In this document: positions 17,490 to 26,589 of the stretch, piece after piece
Layout of the letters: each line of letters begins with the position of its first letter
Position numbering within the stretch: the first letter of the stretch is position 1
Source of the DNA: Clostridiales bacterium
Lineage (GTDB): Bacteria > Bacillota > Clostridia > Christensenellales > CAG-138
Assembly: GCA_004554165.1 (NCBI GenBank)
Contig: SFNQ01000007.1
Span: 3,066 to 67,065, forward strand
DNA length: 64,000 bases
Direction of reading: 5' to 3'
The notes under the pieces: model-generated
The model's database searches: none
Told to the model about the DNA's origin: nothing
The model's input: the letters and a program-made list of their open reading frames with translations, nothing else
Translations under genes and position numbers: made by a program

Positions 17490-19565
17490 ATGTTTACGGA
17501 GATTATTAAGCGGGATGGACGCACCGAGGCCTTTGACCGCAGTAAAATTCAGAGCGCAATCTGGAAAGCGGCTCAGGCGGTCAACGGTACCGATGAGGCG
17601 CTGTCCGAGCGTCTGACCGACGAGGTGGTTCGCCTTGCGGAGCAGAAATACAGCAACCGCCTGCCGGACGTGGAAGGCATTCAGGATATCGTTGAGAAGG
17701 TGCTCATCGAGGCGGGGCATGCGCGCACGGCCAAGGCCTATATCCTCTATCGTGAAAAGCGCCGCAGCACCCGGGAAATCAACGCGCTGATCGGCGCGAC
17801 CATCGACATGTTCGGCGACTACCTCAACGACAAGGATTGGCAGATCAAAGAGAATTCCAATATGCAAAAGAGCGTCAACGGGCTCAACAACTATGTCCGC
17901 GAGGCGTTTACAAAGAAATACTGGCTCTATGAGGTCTATCCAATCGACGTATGCAAGGCCCATGAGAGCGGCGACGCGCATATTCACGATCTGGGCTTTT
18001 TCGGCCCCTATTGCGCGGGCTGGGATCTTCGCCAGCTGCTGATGGAGGGCTTTGGCGGCGTGGAGGGCAAAGTGGAGTCCAAGCCCGCCAAGCACCTGCG
18101 CTCCTTCCTCGGCCAGATCGTCAATTCGACCTTTACCACGCAGGGCGAGACTGCGGGCGCACAGGCCTGGAGCTCCTTTGATACCTTCTGCGCGCCCTTT
18201 GTGCGCTATGACAACATGGACTTTGAGCAGGTGCGCCAGTGCCTGCAGGAGTTCGTGTTCAACATCAACGTGCCCACCCGCGTGGGCTTCCAGTGCCCCT
18301 TTTCCAACCTGACCTTCGATATCAAGGTGCCGGGTACGCTGAAGAATGAGCCCGTCATCATCGGCGGCCAGTACACCTCCGACACCTATGGCGATTTCCA
18401 GAAGGAGATGGATCTGTTCAACCGCGCTTTCTGCGCCGTCATGCTGGAGGGCGACGCCAAGGGCCGCGTGTTCACCTTCCCCATCCCGACGATCAACATC
18501 ACAAAGGATTTCGACTGGAACACGCCCGTGGTGGACGATTTCATGCGCATCACCTGCAAGTACGGCATTCCGTACTTTGCCAACTACGTCAATTCCGACC
18601 TCTCGCCGGAGGACGCGGTGTCCATGTGCTGCCGTCTGCGCCTGGATAAGCGGGAGCTGAGAAAGCGGGGCGGCGGCCTGTTCGGCAGCAATCCCATGAC
18701 CGGCTCCATCGGCGTTTATACGATCAACCTTCCGCGCATCGGCTATCTTTCCAAGACGCGGGAGGAGTTCATGGCGCGGCTGGAGCGCGTCGCAACGCTG
18801 GGCAAGGTCAGCCTCGAGATCAAGCGCAAGATCATCGAGCGTCAGACCGAGCGGGGACTCTACCCCTATTCCGCCTTCTATCTGCGCAACATCAAGGCGC
18901 GTACCGGCGAGTACTGGACGAACCACTTCAACACCATCGGCCTTGTGGGCATGAACGAAGCCTGCCTGAACTTCCTCGGCAAGGACATCGGCAGCCCCGA
19001 GGGGCTGGCCTTCTCGCTGGATGTGATGCATTTTCTGCGGGATCTGATGGTGCGGTTCCAGGAGGAAACCGGGCATAGCTACAACCTGGAGGCGACGCCT
19101 GCGGAGGGCACGAGCTACCGCCTCGCCAAGCTCGACAAGGCGCGTTATCCCGACATCATCCAGTCGGGCATCGACGAGCCCATGTATACGAATTCCTCGC
19201 AGCTGCCCGTGACCTATACGGACGATATCTTCGAGTGCTGCGATTTGCAGGATGAGCTCCAGTCGCTCTACACTGGCGGAACGGTGCAACACCTGTACAT
19301 CGGCGAGCGCATCGAGGACATCGAAACCTGTAAGGAGCTGATCCGCTCGATCTTCCATAAGTACAAGATGCCCTATATCTCCCTCACGCCGACCTTCTCC
19401 GTCTGCCATGAGCATGGCTATATCGCAGGCGAGCATTTTACCTGCCCCGAGTGCGGCAGGGACGCGGAGGTGTGGAGCCGCGTGGTGGGATATCTGCGCC
19501 CGGTGCAGAACTATAATCCCGGCAAGAAGGAAGAGTACATGATGCGCAGGAAGTTTGTCATCTGA
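17490..19565 (+). CDS. nrdD: anaerobic (class III) ribonucleoside-triphosphate reductase
   Basis: This 691-residue glycyl-radical enzyme makes deoxyribonucleotides without oxygen. Residues 1-90 are an ATP-cone (MFTEIIKRDGRTEAFDRSKI), the nucleotide-sensing regulatory domain. The C-terminus has zinc-ligand cysteines (CPECG and an upstream CHEHG region) and the glycyl-radical segment SRVVGYLRPVQNYN. The start taken is ATG 17490, 5 bases after GGGGAGGAAG; a frame extension to 17466 is unnecessary. The activase gene nrdG follows 116 bases later. Upstream NrdR and DnaA-like sites suggest control by dNTP levels and replication state. Confidence 0.95.
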   Translation: MFTEIIKRDGRTEAFDRSKIQSAIWKAAQAVNGTDEALSERLTDEVVRLAEQKYSNRLPDVEGIQDIVEKVLIEAGHARTAKAYILYREKRRSTREINALIGATIDMFGDYLNDKDWQIKENSNMQKSVNGLNNYVREAFTKKYWLYEVYPIDVCKAHESGDAHIHDLGFFGPYCAGWDLRQLLMEGFGGVEGKVESKPAKHLRSFLGQIVNSTFTTQGETAGAQAWSSFDTFCAPFVRYDNMDFEQVRQCLQEFVFNINVPTRVGFQCPFSNLTFDIKVPGTLKNEPVIIGGQYTSDTYGDFQKEMDLFNRAFCAVMLEGDAKGRVFTFPIPTINITKDFDWNTPVVDDFMRITCKYGIPYFANYVNSDLSPEDAVSMCCRLRLDKRELRKRGGGLFGSNPMTGSIGVYTINLPRIGYLSKTREEFMARLERVATLGKVSLEIKRKIIERQTERGLYPYSAFYLRNIKARTGEYWTNHFNTIGLVGMNEACLNFLGKDIGSPEGLAFSLDVMHFLRDLMVRFQEETGHSYNLEATPAEGTSYRLAKLDKARYPDIIQSGIDEPMYTNSSQLPVTYTDDIFECCDLQDELQSLYTGGTVQHLYIGERIEDIETCKELIRSIFHKYKMPYISLTPTFSVCHEHGYIAGEHFTCPECGRDAEVWSRVVGYLRPVQNYNPGKKEEYMMRRKFVI

Positions 19566-19681
19566 CAGGGAACTTCTGCGGCCCGACTTTGGCGCGGCGA
19601 TCCCTTCGCCGCGCCAGCTCTGCTTTAGAGCGCCGCTGCGGTTGCGCGGCGGGCGCGGACAGGATCAGGAGAAGCAAAGAT

Positions 19682-20353
19682 ATGCTGATTGCAGGCTTTC
19701 GCAAGACCTCGTTCATAGACTATCCGGGCCAGCCCTGCGCCGTGGTCTTTACGCCCTATTGCAATATGGACTGCTCCTATTGTCACAATGCGGAAATTCT
19801 GCGCGGCAGCGTACCGCTGGTTCCCGAGGAGGAGGTCATGGCGTATCTTGCCAAGCGGGCGGGCCTGCTCCGGGCGTTGACGATATCGGGCGGCGAGCCG
19901 ACCTTGCAGCAGAACCTGCTTCCCTTTATTGTGGCGGCGCGGGAGCTTGGCTATCGCATCAAGCTGGACACCAACGGCACAAAACCGCAGGTGCTGAAAG
20001 AATTGATGCAGAAGGGGCTGCTGGACTATGTGGCGATGGACGTCAAGGCCTCGCCGGAGAAGTACGATGCTGTCACGCGCGTGAAAAACGACATGGATGC
20101 AATCCGAAGGAGCATCGCCCTGCTTCGTAACGGCGCCGTTGCGCACGAATTTCGCACCACCTTTGCGCCGGAGCTTACCGCAGAGGATGTGCTGGCGGCG
20201 GCAGCCATGGTCAAGGGCACGGAGCGCTACTTTTTGCAGCAGTACCGGCCCTGCAAGCCTGAGGATGCCGAGCCGCACCCGCCCTCCTATGTGCGCGAAA
20301 CGGCGGCGCGGGTCGAGGCGGAAATCGGCGTTTGTACGGTGCGCGGACTCTGA
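19682..20353 (+). CDS. nrdG: anaerobic ribonucleotide reductase activating protein (radical SAM)
   Basis: This 223-residue radical SAM enzyme installs the glycyl radical on NrdD. The 4Fe-4S/SAM motif is CNMDCSYC (CX3CX2C). The SISGGEP-like motif (TISGGEPTLQ) and LDTNGTKP follow. It resembles the longer NrdG2-type activases. The start is ATG 19682 with AGGATCAGGAG upstream; the open frame extends to 19589 but that part has no support. It is co-oriented with and close to nrdD. Confidence 0.92.
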   Translation: MLIAGFRKTSFIDYPGQPCAVVFTPYCNMDCSYCHNAEILRGSVPLVPEEEVMAYLAKRAGLLRALTISGGEPTLQQNLLPFIVAARELGYRIKLDTNGTKPQVLKELMQKGLLDYVAMDVKASPEKYDAVTRVKNDMDAIRRSIALLRNGAVAHEFRTTFAPELTAEDVLAAAAMVKGTERYFLQQYRPCKPEDAEPHPPSYVRETAARVEAEIGVCTVRGL

Positions 20354-20701
20354 GCGGGCGCTGCCCGCAGAGCAAAGCGTCGGCAGAGAAAACGCGGTTT
20401 TGGCGCTTCTTCCGCCTTTCTCCCTCCAAACAGAGCTTACCGTAGCAAAGCCTTCCGTCCCCTGGCCTGTGGATACCCTGCCGCACCGGGAGCGTGCAGT
20501 CCGGGGTCGGTGCGCCGGGTGCCCCGGGCCTGTTTCATGCGCGGCCCTGTCCCGCCAGCCCGGCCGTCCTTCCGATAAGACCCCGCCTTCCACAGAAGCG
20601 ATGAAGCGTGCTGCAACAGGCCCTCGCCATACACCGGGGCTTTTCCTTTTCCATGCTTTGTTTTACAACAGGACAAAACAGTCGCAGGAACGAAAGAAAG
20701 T
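20354..20701. other. intergenic stretch, no gene seen
   Basis: About 350 GC-rich bases between nrdG and sfsA. Open frames crossing it have no recognisable protein character, and I see no strong terminator or promoter. Confidence 0.55.
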
Positions 20702-21382
20702 ATGAGATATGAAAACATCCGGCCCGCCATATTCCTCAACCGGCCCAACCGCTTTATCGCCAATATCCGGCTGGACGGCAATGCGGTGGCGTGCCATGTA
20801 AAGAATACGGGCCGTTGCAGGGAACTGCTGCTCCCCGGCGCCAGGGTGCTGGTGCAGATGTCCGGCGCAGCCGGGCGCAAAACGTCCTGCGACCTGATCG
20901 CCGTATGGAAGGGGAGCCGCCTTGTCAACATGGATGCGCAGGCGCCCAACCGGGTATTCGGCGAATGGCTGTCCGGCGGCGGCCTGGGCGTTACGCCGGG
21001 GCTGATACGTCCCGAATGTACCCACGGCGATTCCAGATTTGATTTTTATTTTGAGGCCAACGGCCGGCGCGCCTTTGCGGAAATCAAGGGCGTGACCCTG
21101 GAGGAGGAGGGCGTCGCCCGCTTTCCCGACGCGCCGACAGAGCGGGGCGTGAAACACCTCCACGGTCTGATCCGCGCCGTTTCCGAGGGCTATGATGCGT
21201 ACGCGGTGTTCATCATCCAGATGCGGGGCGTTACGCGCTTCGAGCCGAATTGGGCGGTTCATCCCGCCTTTGGCCATGCGCTCCAAAAAGCGCAGGCAGC
21301 CGGGGTCCGCGTTCTCGCGCTGGACTGCGACGTGACGGAAAACAGCCTTGCGATCCATGCACCCGTGCAGGTTGAATTGTAA
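20702..21382 (+). CDS. sfsA: SfsA family protein (sugar fermentation stimulation protein homolog)
   Basis: This 226-residue protein matches the SfsA family along its length. It has an N-terminal OB-like region (FLNRPNRFIANIRLDGNAVACHVKNTGRC) followed by a restriction-endonuclease-like part with SRFDFYFE...AFAEIKGVTL, where D/E/K residues could bind metal. The family binds DNA and its members are suspected nucleases; the exact role is not established. The start is ATG 20702, with GAAAGAAAG as a weak ribosome site. A terminator lies downstream at 21636-21658. Confidence 0.9.
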   Translation: MRYENIRPAIFLNRPNRFIANIRLDGNAVACHVKNTGRCRELLLPGARVLVQMSGAAGRKTSCDLIAVWKGSRLVNMDAQAPNRVFGEWLSGGGLGVTPGLIRPECTHGDSRFDFYFEANGRRAFAEIKGVTLEEEGVARFPDAPTERGVKHLHGLIRAVSEGYDAYAVFIIQMRGVTRFEPNWAVHPAFGHALQKAQAAGVRVLALDCDVTENSLAIHAPVQVEL

Positions 21383-21635
21383 TTACGGGAGCGCCCGGAG
21401 GACGGGGCAATCGGCAGCGGCAGGGCCATGCCGCGGAAGCCGGACAGCAGGGGGCGCAGGTTGAACAGAGGTTCTGTGCGCGGGGCGAATGAAGCCGGCA
21501 GCGGACAGGACGCAGCGACATTTTTCGATTTCATCGATGCCGGAGAAACAGAGGGGATGCGCCGCCACGGGACGGTACGGCAAAAAGCCCCGGCAAGAGC
21601 GGAAGCCCTGATGGGGACCGACGACCGAAAGCCCG

Positions 21636-21658
21636 CGTTCCATCCGGAACGTTTTTTT
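21636..21658 (+). terminator. terminator of sfsA, convergent with uvrC
   Basis: CGTTCC / GGAACG stem with a 4-base loop followed by seven T. It lies right at the convergent 3' end of uvrC. Confidence 0.8.
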
Positions 21659-23498
21659 ATTCTCTGCTTTGGGGGTGAAAGTAGGCGTATACTGCCTGCG
21701 CGCTGGGCCGGTTCATGCCGGGTACGGCTGCAAGGGTGTCCACATCGGCGCTTTTGATGGCGTTGAGCGTGGTAAAGGCGTCGAACAGGGCGCGCTTGCG
21801 CCTGTCGCCAATGCCGTCGATTTCGTCCAGCACGGAAAAGAGCGCAGTTTTCTGGCGGAGGCTCCTGTGATAGGTAATGGCAAAGCGGTGCGCCTCGTCG
21901 CGGATGCGCTCCAGCAGGTGCAGCGCGGCGCTGGCCCGCGGCAGCTCGATGGGCGTTTCCCTGCCGGGTACATAGATCAGCTCGTGGAGCTCGGCAAGGC
22001 CGATTGCCGGGATAAAGGACAGGCCAAAGGCGTCCAGAACTTCCGTTGCAACGGCCAGCTGCGTTCTGCCGCCGTCGATGATGAGCAGGTCCGGCAGCGC
22101 GTCAAAGCCCGCGTCGCCGTTTTTCGCGCGGGCAAAGCGCCGGGAGAGCGCCTCGCGCATGGCGGCCAGGTCGTCGCCGCCCGTGTCCGTGCGGATGCGG
22201 AACCTGCGGTAGGCCTTCCTATCCGGCTGGCCGTCCGTAAATACGACCATGGAGGAAACCGTATCGCGGCCCTGTAAGTGGGAGTTGTCAAAGCATTCCA
22301 TGCGCTGCGGCAGGGTTTCCAGTCCCAGAATTCCCGTCAGCTGCGCAAGCGCGCCCTCGCCGCGCTCCCAGGCCCGCTTTTGCAGCGCGGCGTCCTTTTC
22401 CAGCGCGTCGATGCAGTTGCGGTAGCACAGGCTGGCAAGCTGCGCCTTGTCGCCCCGCTGCGGCCTGTGCAGGCGAACGCTGCGGCCCCCGGCCGCGGAC
22501 AGCCAGGACTGAATCTGCGGAAGCTCCGAGGGCTCGCTGTGTACGAGAATCTCCGGCGGGATGCTGTCCGCCTCCGCATAGTATTGCTTGAGAAAGGCGG
22601 CCATGATATCCGCGTCGCTTTCGTCCGACAGAGCGCCCATGCGGAACCGCTCCGTGCCGATGACCTTGCCGTCGCGCACAAACAGCGCAAAGACCAGAAC
22701 CGCGCCGTCCAGCCTGCCCACGGCGAACACATCCGACATGGAATGGTTGACGCCGATGACCACCTGCTTATCGGCAAGGGATCGGATGGCGTGGATGCGA
22801 TCGCGCAGGTAGGCAGCCCGCTCAAAATCGAGCGCTGCGGCAGAGGACTCCATCTGCGCCTCCAGCTCGCGCAGCACCCCCGCCGTATCGCCCGAAAGGA
22901 AGGCGATGACCTCCGAGAGCATCGCGTGGTATTCCTCGCGGCTGACCTTGCCGGAGCAGGGCGCGCAGCACTTGCCCACATGGTGCATCAGACAGGGCCG
23001 CTCGCGCCGGGCGATGGCCCTTTTGAGATCCTTTTTGCAGTGGCGGATGGGGAAATGATCGCGCACCACGTTCATGCTCTCGCGCAGCAGCAGGGCGGAG
23101 AGATAGGGGCCAAGATAGCGCGCGCCGTCCTTTTTTACGCGGCGGACGATCTCAACGCGGGGAAAATCCTGCCGAAGATCGATGCGCACATAGGGAAAGT
23201 GCTTGTCGTCCTTGAGCAGGATGTTGTACTTGGGCTTGAACTGCTTGATGAGATTGCTCTCCAGCGAGAGCGCCTCCGTCTCGTTGGATACGCGGATCGT
23301 TTCAAAGTCCGCGATGTGCCGCACCATGGCGGCGACCTTTGCCGGCTGGTTTTTGCCGCTTTGGAAATATTGCCGTACGCGGTTTTTCAGGGAGACTGCT
23401 TTGCCGACATAGATGACCTCGCCCGCCTCGTTGAACATCTTGTAGACGCCGGGGGCGGAGGGCAGGAGCCTGAGCTTTTCCTCGATGATCTGGTTCAT
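21657..23498 (-). CDS. uvrC: excinuclease ABC subunit C
   Basis: This 613-residue protein makes the dual incisions in nucleotide excision repair. Domains in order: an N-terminal GIY-YIG endonuclease (PGVYKMFNEAGEVIYVGKA), a cysteine-containing region, a UVR/UvrB-binding motif (about residues 205-240), an RNase H-like endonuclease domain (ECFDNSHLQGRDTVSSMVVF, DLLIIDGG) and a C-terminal helix-hairpin-helix (IDGIGDRRKRALF...VPGMNR). Length is normal. Its ATG overlaps the maf stop by 4 bases, so it is translationally coupled as the last gene of exoA-maf-uvrC. Confidence 0.96.
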   Translation of the reverse strand: MNQIIEEKLRLLPSAPGVYKMFNEAGEVIYVGKAVSLKNRVRQYFQSGKNQPAKVAAMVRHIADFETIRVSNETEALSLESNLIKQFKPKYNILLKDDKHFPYVRIDLRQDFPRVEIVRRVKKDGARYLGPYLSALLLRESMNVVRDHFPIRHCKKDLKRAIARRERPCLMHHVGKCCAPCSGKVSREEYHAMLSEVIAFLSGDTAGVLRELEAQMESSAAALDFERAAYLRDRIHAIRSLADKQVVIGVNHSMSDVFAVGRLDGAVLVFALFVRDGKVIGTERFRMGALSDESDADIMAAFLKQYYAEADSIPPEILVHSEPSELPQIQSWLSAAGGRSVRLHRPQRGDKAQLASLCYRNCIDALEKDAALQKRAWERGEGALAQLTGILGLETLPQRMECFDNSHLQGRDTVSSMVVFTDGQPDRKAYRRFRIRTDTGGDDLAAMREALSRRFARAKNGDAGFDALPDLLIIDGGRTQLAVATEVLDAFGLSFIPAIGLAELHELIYVPGRETPIELPRASAALHLLERIRDEAHRFAITYHRSLRQKTALFSVLDEIDGIGDRRKRALFDAFTTLNAIKSADVDTLAAVPGMNRPSAQAVYAYFHPQSRE

Positions 23499-24097
23499 GC
23501 CGGCCTGCCTGGCCCGGAGCGGGGCAAAAGCCCGCCCTCCAGCGCGCCCGCATCCTTCAGCATGCGGTACAGAAGCGGCAGCGGCAGGCCGATGACGTTG
23601 AAATAGTTCCCCTCGATGCGCGCAACGAAAACACCGCCCGGACCCTGCACGCCGTAAGCGCCGGCCTTGTCCAGCGGCTCTCCGGTGGAAACGTACCAGT
23701 CGATCTCCGCCTCCGTCATGGGCGCAAAGGTGACGTCCGTGGCTTCGCAGCGCAGGTCAACCCTGCCGCCGGCGAGTACGGCCAGGCCCGTATAGACCGT
23801 ATGCCGCCGTCCCTGCATGCGCAAAAGATACTGTTTGGCCCGCTGTGGCGTATGGGGCTTGCCGAGGATATCCCCGTCCAGATAGACCACCGTATCCGCG
23901 CCGATGACGCAGTCCTCCGGGTGGCTTGCCGCCACGGCCTGGGCCTTTTGCAGCGCCAGTGCCTTCACATAGTCGGAAACGGCGGCGCCCTCCGGCGGGC
24001 GTTCCTCCACATCGCTGGTAATTACGGTAAAATCGAGCCCCAACAGCGTGAGCAGCTCGCGCCGCCGGGGAGACTGGGAGGCAAGGATGAGCTTCAT
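23495..24097 (-). CDS. maf: Maf-family nucleotide pyrophosphatase
   Basis: This 200-residue protein begins LILASQSPRRRELL, the hallmark of Maf/YhdE enzymes, which hydrolyse dTTP, UTP or modified nucleoside triphosphates as a housecleaning step. The catalytic aspartate is in CVIGADTVV and the substrate loop KPHTPQRAKQYL is present. The start at 24097 overlaps the upstream exoA stop (ATGA). A longer open frame to 24265 is rejected. The exoA-maf-uvrC grouping is a genome-maintenance set. Confidence 0.93.
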   Translation of the reverse strand: MKLILASQSPRRRELLTLLGLDFTVITSDVEERPPEGAAVSDYVKALALQKAQAVAASHPEDCVIGADTVVYLDGDILGKPHTPQRAKQYLLRMQGRRHTVYTGLAVLAGGRVDLRCEATDVTFAPMTEAEIDWYVSTGEPLDKAGAYGVQGPGGVFVARIEGNYFNVIGLPLPLLYRMLKDAGALEGGLLPRSGPGRPA

Positions 24098-24861
24098 GCT
24101 TCGGTTCCGTCCTTTAACAGCAGGCAGACGGGGCAATGGTCGCTGCCGTAGATATCGTTCATGAGGATGCTGTCGCGCACGCGGGGCATGAGCCGGTTGG
24201 AAACAAGAAAATAGTCGATGCGCCAGCCCGCGTTCCTTGCCCGCGCGGCGCTGCGGTAGCTCCACCAGGAGTAGGCCTGCGCCACATCGGGATACAGCGT
24301 GCGGAAGCTGTCCGAAAAGCCGGCGGCCAGCAGCTCCGTCATCTTGCCCCGCTCCTCGTCGGAAAAGCCGGCGTTGCCGCGGTTCTGAGCGGGGTTTTTG
24401 AGATCAATCTCGTTGTGCGCAACGTTGAGGTCGCCGCAGAGGATAACGGGCTTTTTCCGGTCCAGCGCCGTAAGATACCCACGCAGCGCGTCCTCAAAGG
24501 CCATGCGATAGTCGATGCGGCGGAGGCCGTCCTGCGCATTCGGCGTATAGACGGTGACAAACCAGTAGTCCGGGTATTCCAGGGTGATGACCCGTCCCTC
24601 GCAGTCGAACTCCGGCCTGTCGATCCCATAGGCGACGGAAAGCGGCGCTTCCTTTACAAAGACCGCCGTGCCGGAGTAGCCCTTCTTTTCCGCGCTGTGC
24701 CAGTATTGCAGGTAGCCGGGGAGGGGCACCTCGGCCTGATGCGGCTGCATCTTGGTTTCCTGCAAGGCCATAATGTCCGGCGACTGCGCCTCCACAAAAG
24801 CAAGGAACCCCTTGTCCATACAGGCCCGAAGCCCGTTTACATTCCAGGAAATCATCTTCAT
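24094..24861 (-). CDS. xth: exodeoxyribonuclease III / AP endonuclease
   Basis: This 255-residue member of the exonuclease-endonuclease-phosphatase family repairs abasic sites. Motifs are SWNVNGLRA at the N-terminus, DIMALQETKM (metal glutamate), CGDLNVAHNEIDL (catalytic Asp/Asn) and GSDHCPV at the C-terminus (catalytic Asp-His). The ATG lies exactly 6 bases after the TATAAT of its apparent promoter, so the mRNA would be leaderless. No Shine-Dalgarno sequence is present. It is the first gene of a coupled exoA-maf-uvrC operon. Confidence 0.95.
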   Translation of the reverse strand: MKMISWNVNGLRACMDKGFLAFVEAQSPDIMALQETKMQPHQAEVPLPGYLQYWHSAEKKGYSGTAVFVKEAPLSVAYGIDRPEFDCEGRVITLEYPDYWFVTVYTPNAQDGLRRIDYRMAFEDALRGYLTALDRKKPVILCGDLNVAHNEIDLKNPAQNRGNAGFSDEERGKMTELLAAGFSDSFRTLYPDVAQAYSWWSYRSAARARNAGWRIDYFLVSNRLMPRVRDSILMNDIYGSDHCPVCLLLKDGTEA

Positions 24862-24867
24862 ACTTTC

Positions 24868-24896
24868 ATTATAGCATTGACAGAATCCACAAACAA
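24868..24896 (-). promoter_or_regulatory. extended -10 promoter of exoA-maf-uvrC, predicting a leaderless mRNA
   Basis: On the minus strand TTGTTT (24891-24896), a 17-base spacer, and TGCTATAAT with TATAAT at 24868-24873. Transcription would begin at or next to the A of the ATG at 24861. The promoter overlaps the opposing promoter at 24877-24905. Confidence 0.7.
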
Positions 24897-24905
24897 TCCT
24901 ATAAT
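24877..24905 (+). promoter_or_regulatory. perfect-consensus promoter of the Crp/Fnr-type regulator gene
   Basis: TTGACA (24877-24882) and TATAAT (24900-24905) with a 17-base spacer: an exact vegetative consensus. Such a strong promoter, followed by a palindrome at 24918-24933, suggests tight repression. Confidence 0.85.
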
Positions 24906-24917
24906 TGCATTATAAAC

Positions 24918-24933
24918 TGTATCAAATGATACA
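24918..24933. promoter_or_regulatory. palindromic operator downstream of the regulator promoter
   Basis: TGTATCAAATGATACA is a perfect 7-bp inverted repeat with a 2-base centre. It is located about 6 bases after the predicted transcription start and resembles the symmetry of Crp/Fnr family sites (TGT...ACA). Autorepression by the encoded regulator is the simplest reading. Confidence 0.65.
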
Positions 24934-24951
24934 AAAATCAGGAGGAAAACT

Positions 24952-25611
24952 TTGGCTCGTTCCAGATCCCCTGCGGCATACGCTTCCCTTGCGGCCACAA
25001 CCTTCCTGTTTTCCGGCCTCACCGAGGAGGAAACGGAGGCGCTGCTTGGCCATCCGGAGGCCTTCGTGCAGAGCTATGCGCGCGGTGAGCGCATCCGTAC
25101 GGAGCATGGCGCGTTCCGTGCGCTGGGCATCCTGCTTTCGGGCGGTGCGGTCGTCGAAAAGCACGCGGGGAGCAGCGTCATGCGCATGAGCGTGCTGCGG
25201 CCGGGGGATCTGTTCGGCGCGGCGTCGATCTTCTGCGAGGCTGAGGATTATGTTGCGCAGATCGTGGCGGACGGACATACCCGCGCGCTGATTCTGCCGG
25301 AGACCGCTCTGCTGTCCATGATGCACCGGGACCAGCGGGTGATGGAGAATTACATCCGTTACCTGACCGCGCGCATCCGCTTTCTGAGCGTCCGGATCGA
25401 CGGCTTTGTCTGCGGCGGCTCGGAGGAACGGGTGCTGCTGTTTTTGAGCAACAATGCCGAGCAGGGCGTTTGTACGCTGCCCTATGGCATGGAAACCTTT
25501 GCGCGGACGCTCTCCATGAGCCGGGCGACGCTCTACCGCGCGCTGGACGCGCTGGCCGATGCGGGCAGAATCCGGCGAAACGGAAGAAGTTTTACTATCC
25601 TGACGGACTGA
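24952..25611 (+). CDS. Crp/Fnr-family transcriptional regulator
   Basis: This 219-residue protein has an N-terminal cyclic-nucleotide-binding-like beta barrel (about residues 20-130, ALGILLSGGAVVEKHAG...MSVLRPGDLFGAASIF). A long dimer helix follows, then a C-terminal winged helix (FARTLSMSRATLYRALDALADAGRI). No Fnr-type N-terminal cysteine cluster is visible, so the signal is unknown. The start is TTG 24952 behind AGGAGG. It is followed 24 bases later by an ABC importer operon, which it probably controls along with itself. Confidence 0.88.
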   Translation: MARSRSPAAYASLAATTFLFSGLTEEETEALLGHPEAFVQSYARGERIRTEHGAFRALGILLSGGAVVEKHAGSSVMRMSVLRPGDLFGAASIFCEAEDYVAQIVADGHTRALILPETALLSMMHRDQRVMENYIRYLTARIRFLSVRIDGFVCGGSEERVLLFLSNNAEQGVCTLPYGMETFARTLSMSRATLYRALDALADAGRIRRNGRSFTILTD

Positions 25612-25635
25612 AACGACAATGAGGAGGGAAGAAAT

Positions 25636-26589
25636 ATGGAACGGAAATTCAAAAGCATTCTCTGCGCCCTGCTGTGCCTGGCGCTTGCGTTCTCCCTGAC
25701 CGCCTGCAAAAAGGCGGAGCAGCCCGTGCTGCAGGTGGCGGCGCTGAAGGGGCCCACCGGGCTGGGGCTTTCAAAGCTCATGACGGATGCGGAGGACAAT
25801 TTTGAAATCACGCTCTACGACGCGCCGGACGCCGTGACCGGGAAATTCATCAGCGGCGAGATCGATATCGCCGCCGTGCCCATCAACCTCGCCTCCGTGC
25901 TGTACAGCAAGACCCAGGGGCAGGCGGTCATGATCGCGGTGAACACCCTGGGCGTGCTCTACATCCTGGAAAACGGGGAGACGGTGGGGAGCCTGTCCGA
26001 CCTTGCCGGCAGAACCCTGTACGCCACGGGGCAGGGCAGCACGCCGGAATACGTCCTCAACCGTCTGCTTGCGGAAAATGGGCTGACGGACAGCGTAACG
26101 GTGGAATATGTGGGCGAGCACGCGGCGCTGGCGGCGATGATGGCCTCGGGCGAGGCGGAGCTTGCCATGCTGCCGGAGCCCAACGTCTCGGCCGTACTGC
26201 TCAAAAACGAGAAGGTGCGGATTGCGCTGGATCTGACGGAGGCATGGGAAACCGCCTTCGATACCACGCTGGTGCAGGGCTGCTATATCGTGCAAAAGTC
26301 CGTGCTCGACGAACACCCTGAAGCGGTCAGCGCCTTTGTGGAGGCTGCGGGCAGGTCCGCGGAGTATATGCTGACGGCGGATGACGCGGCAAAGATTGCC
26401 GCAGAGCAGGGCGTCGTTGCTTCCGAGCAGATCGCCGCAAAAGCCATGCAGAACTGCAACCTTGTTTGCATTGCGGGCGAGGAAATGCAGCGCATTGCCT
26501 CCGCCATGCTGTCGGCGCTGTTTGAAGCCAACCCGAAATCCGTCGGCGGTGCCTTGCCGGACGATGCCTTCTATGCGGCGCTTTCCTGA
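25636..26589 (+). CDS. NitT/TauT-type ABC substrate-binding lipoprotein
   Basis: This 317-residue protein has a lipoprotein signal (ALAFSLTACKK, lipid cysteine near residue 23) and a type II periplasmic-binding fold of the SsuA/TauA/ThiY kind (VAALKGPTGLGLSKLM, GEIDIAAVPINLASVLY, LYATGQGSTPEYVLNRLL). Such proteins bind sulfonates, nitrate, taurine, thiamine precursors or similar small anions or heterocycles; the substrate cannot be read from the sequence. It is followed by overlapping permease and ATPase genes. Confidence 0.85.
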   Translation: MERKFKSILCALLCLALAFSLTACKKAEQPVLQVAALKGPTGLGLSKLMTDAEDNFEITLYDAPDAVTGKFISGEIDIAAVPINLASVLYSKTQGQAVMIAVNTLGVLYILENGETVGSLSDLAGRTLYATGQGSTPEYVLNRLLAENGLTDSVTVEYVGEHAALAAMMASGEAELAMLPEPNVSAVLLKNEKVRIALDLTEAWETAFDTTLVQGCYIVQKSVLDEHPEAVSAFVEAAGRSAEYMLTADDAAKIAAEQGVVASEQIAAKAMQNCNLVCIAGEEMQRIASAMLSALFEANPKSVGGALPDDAFYAALS

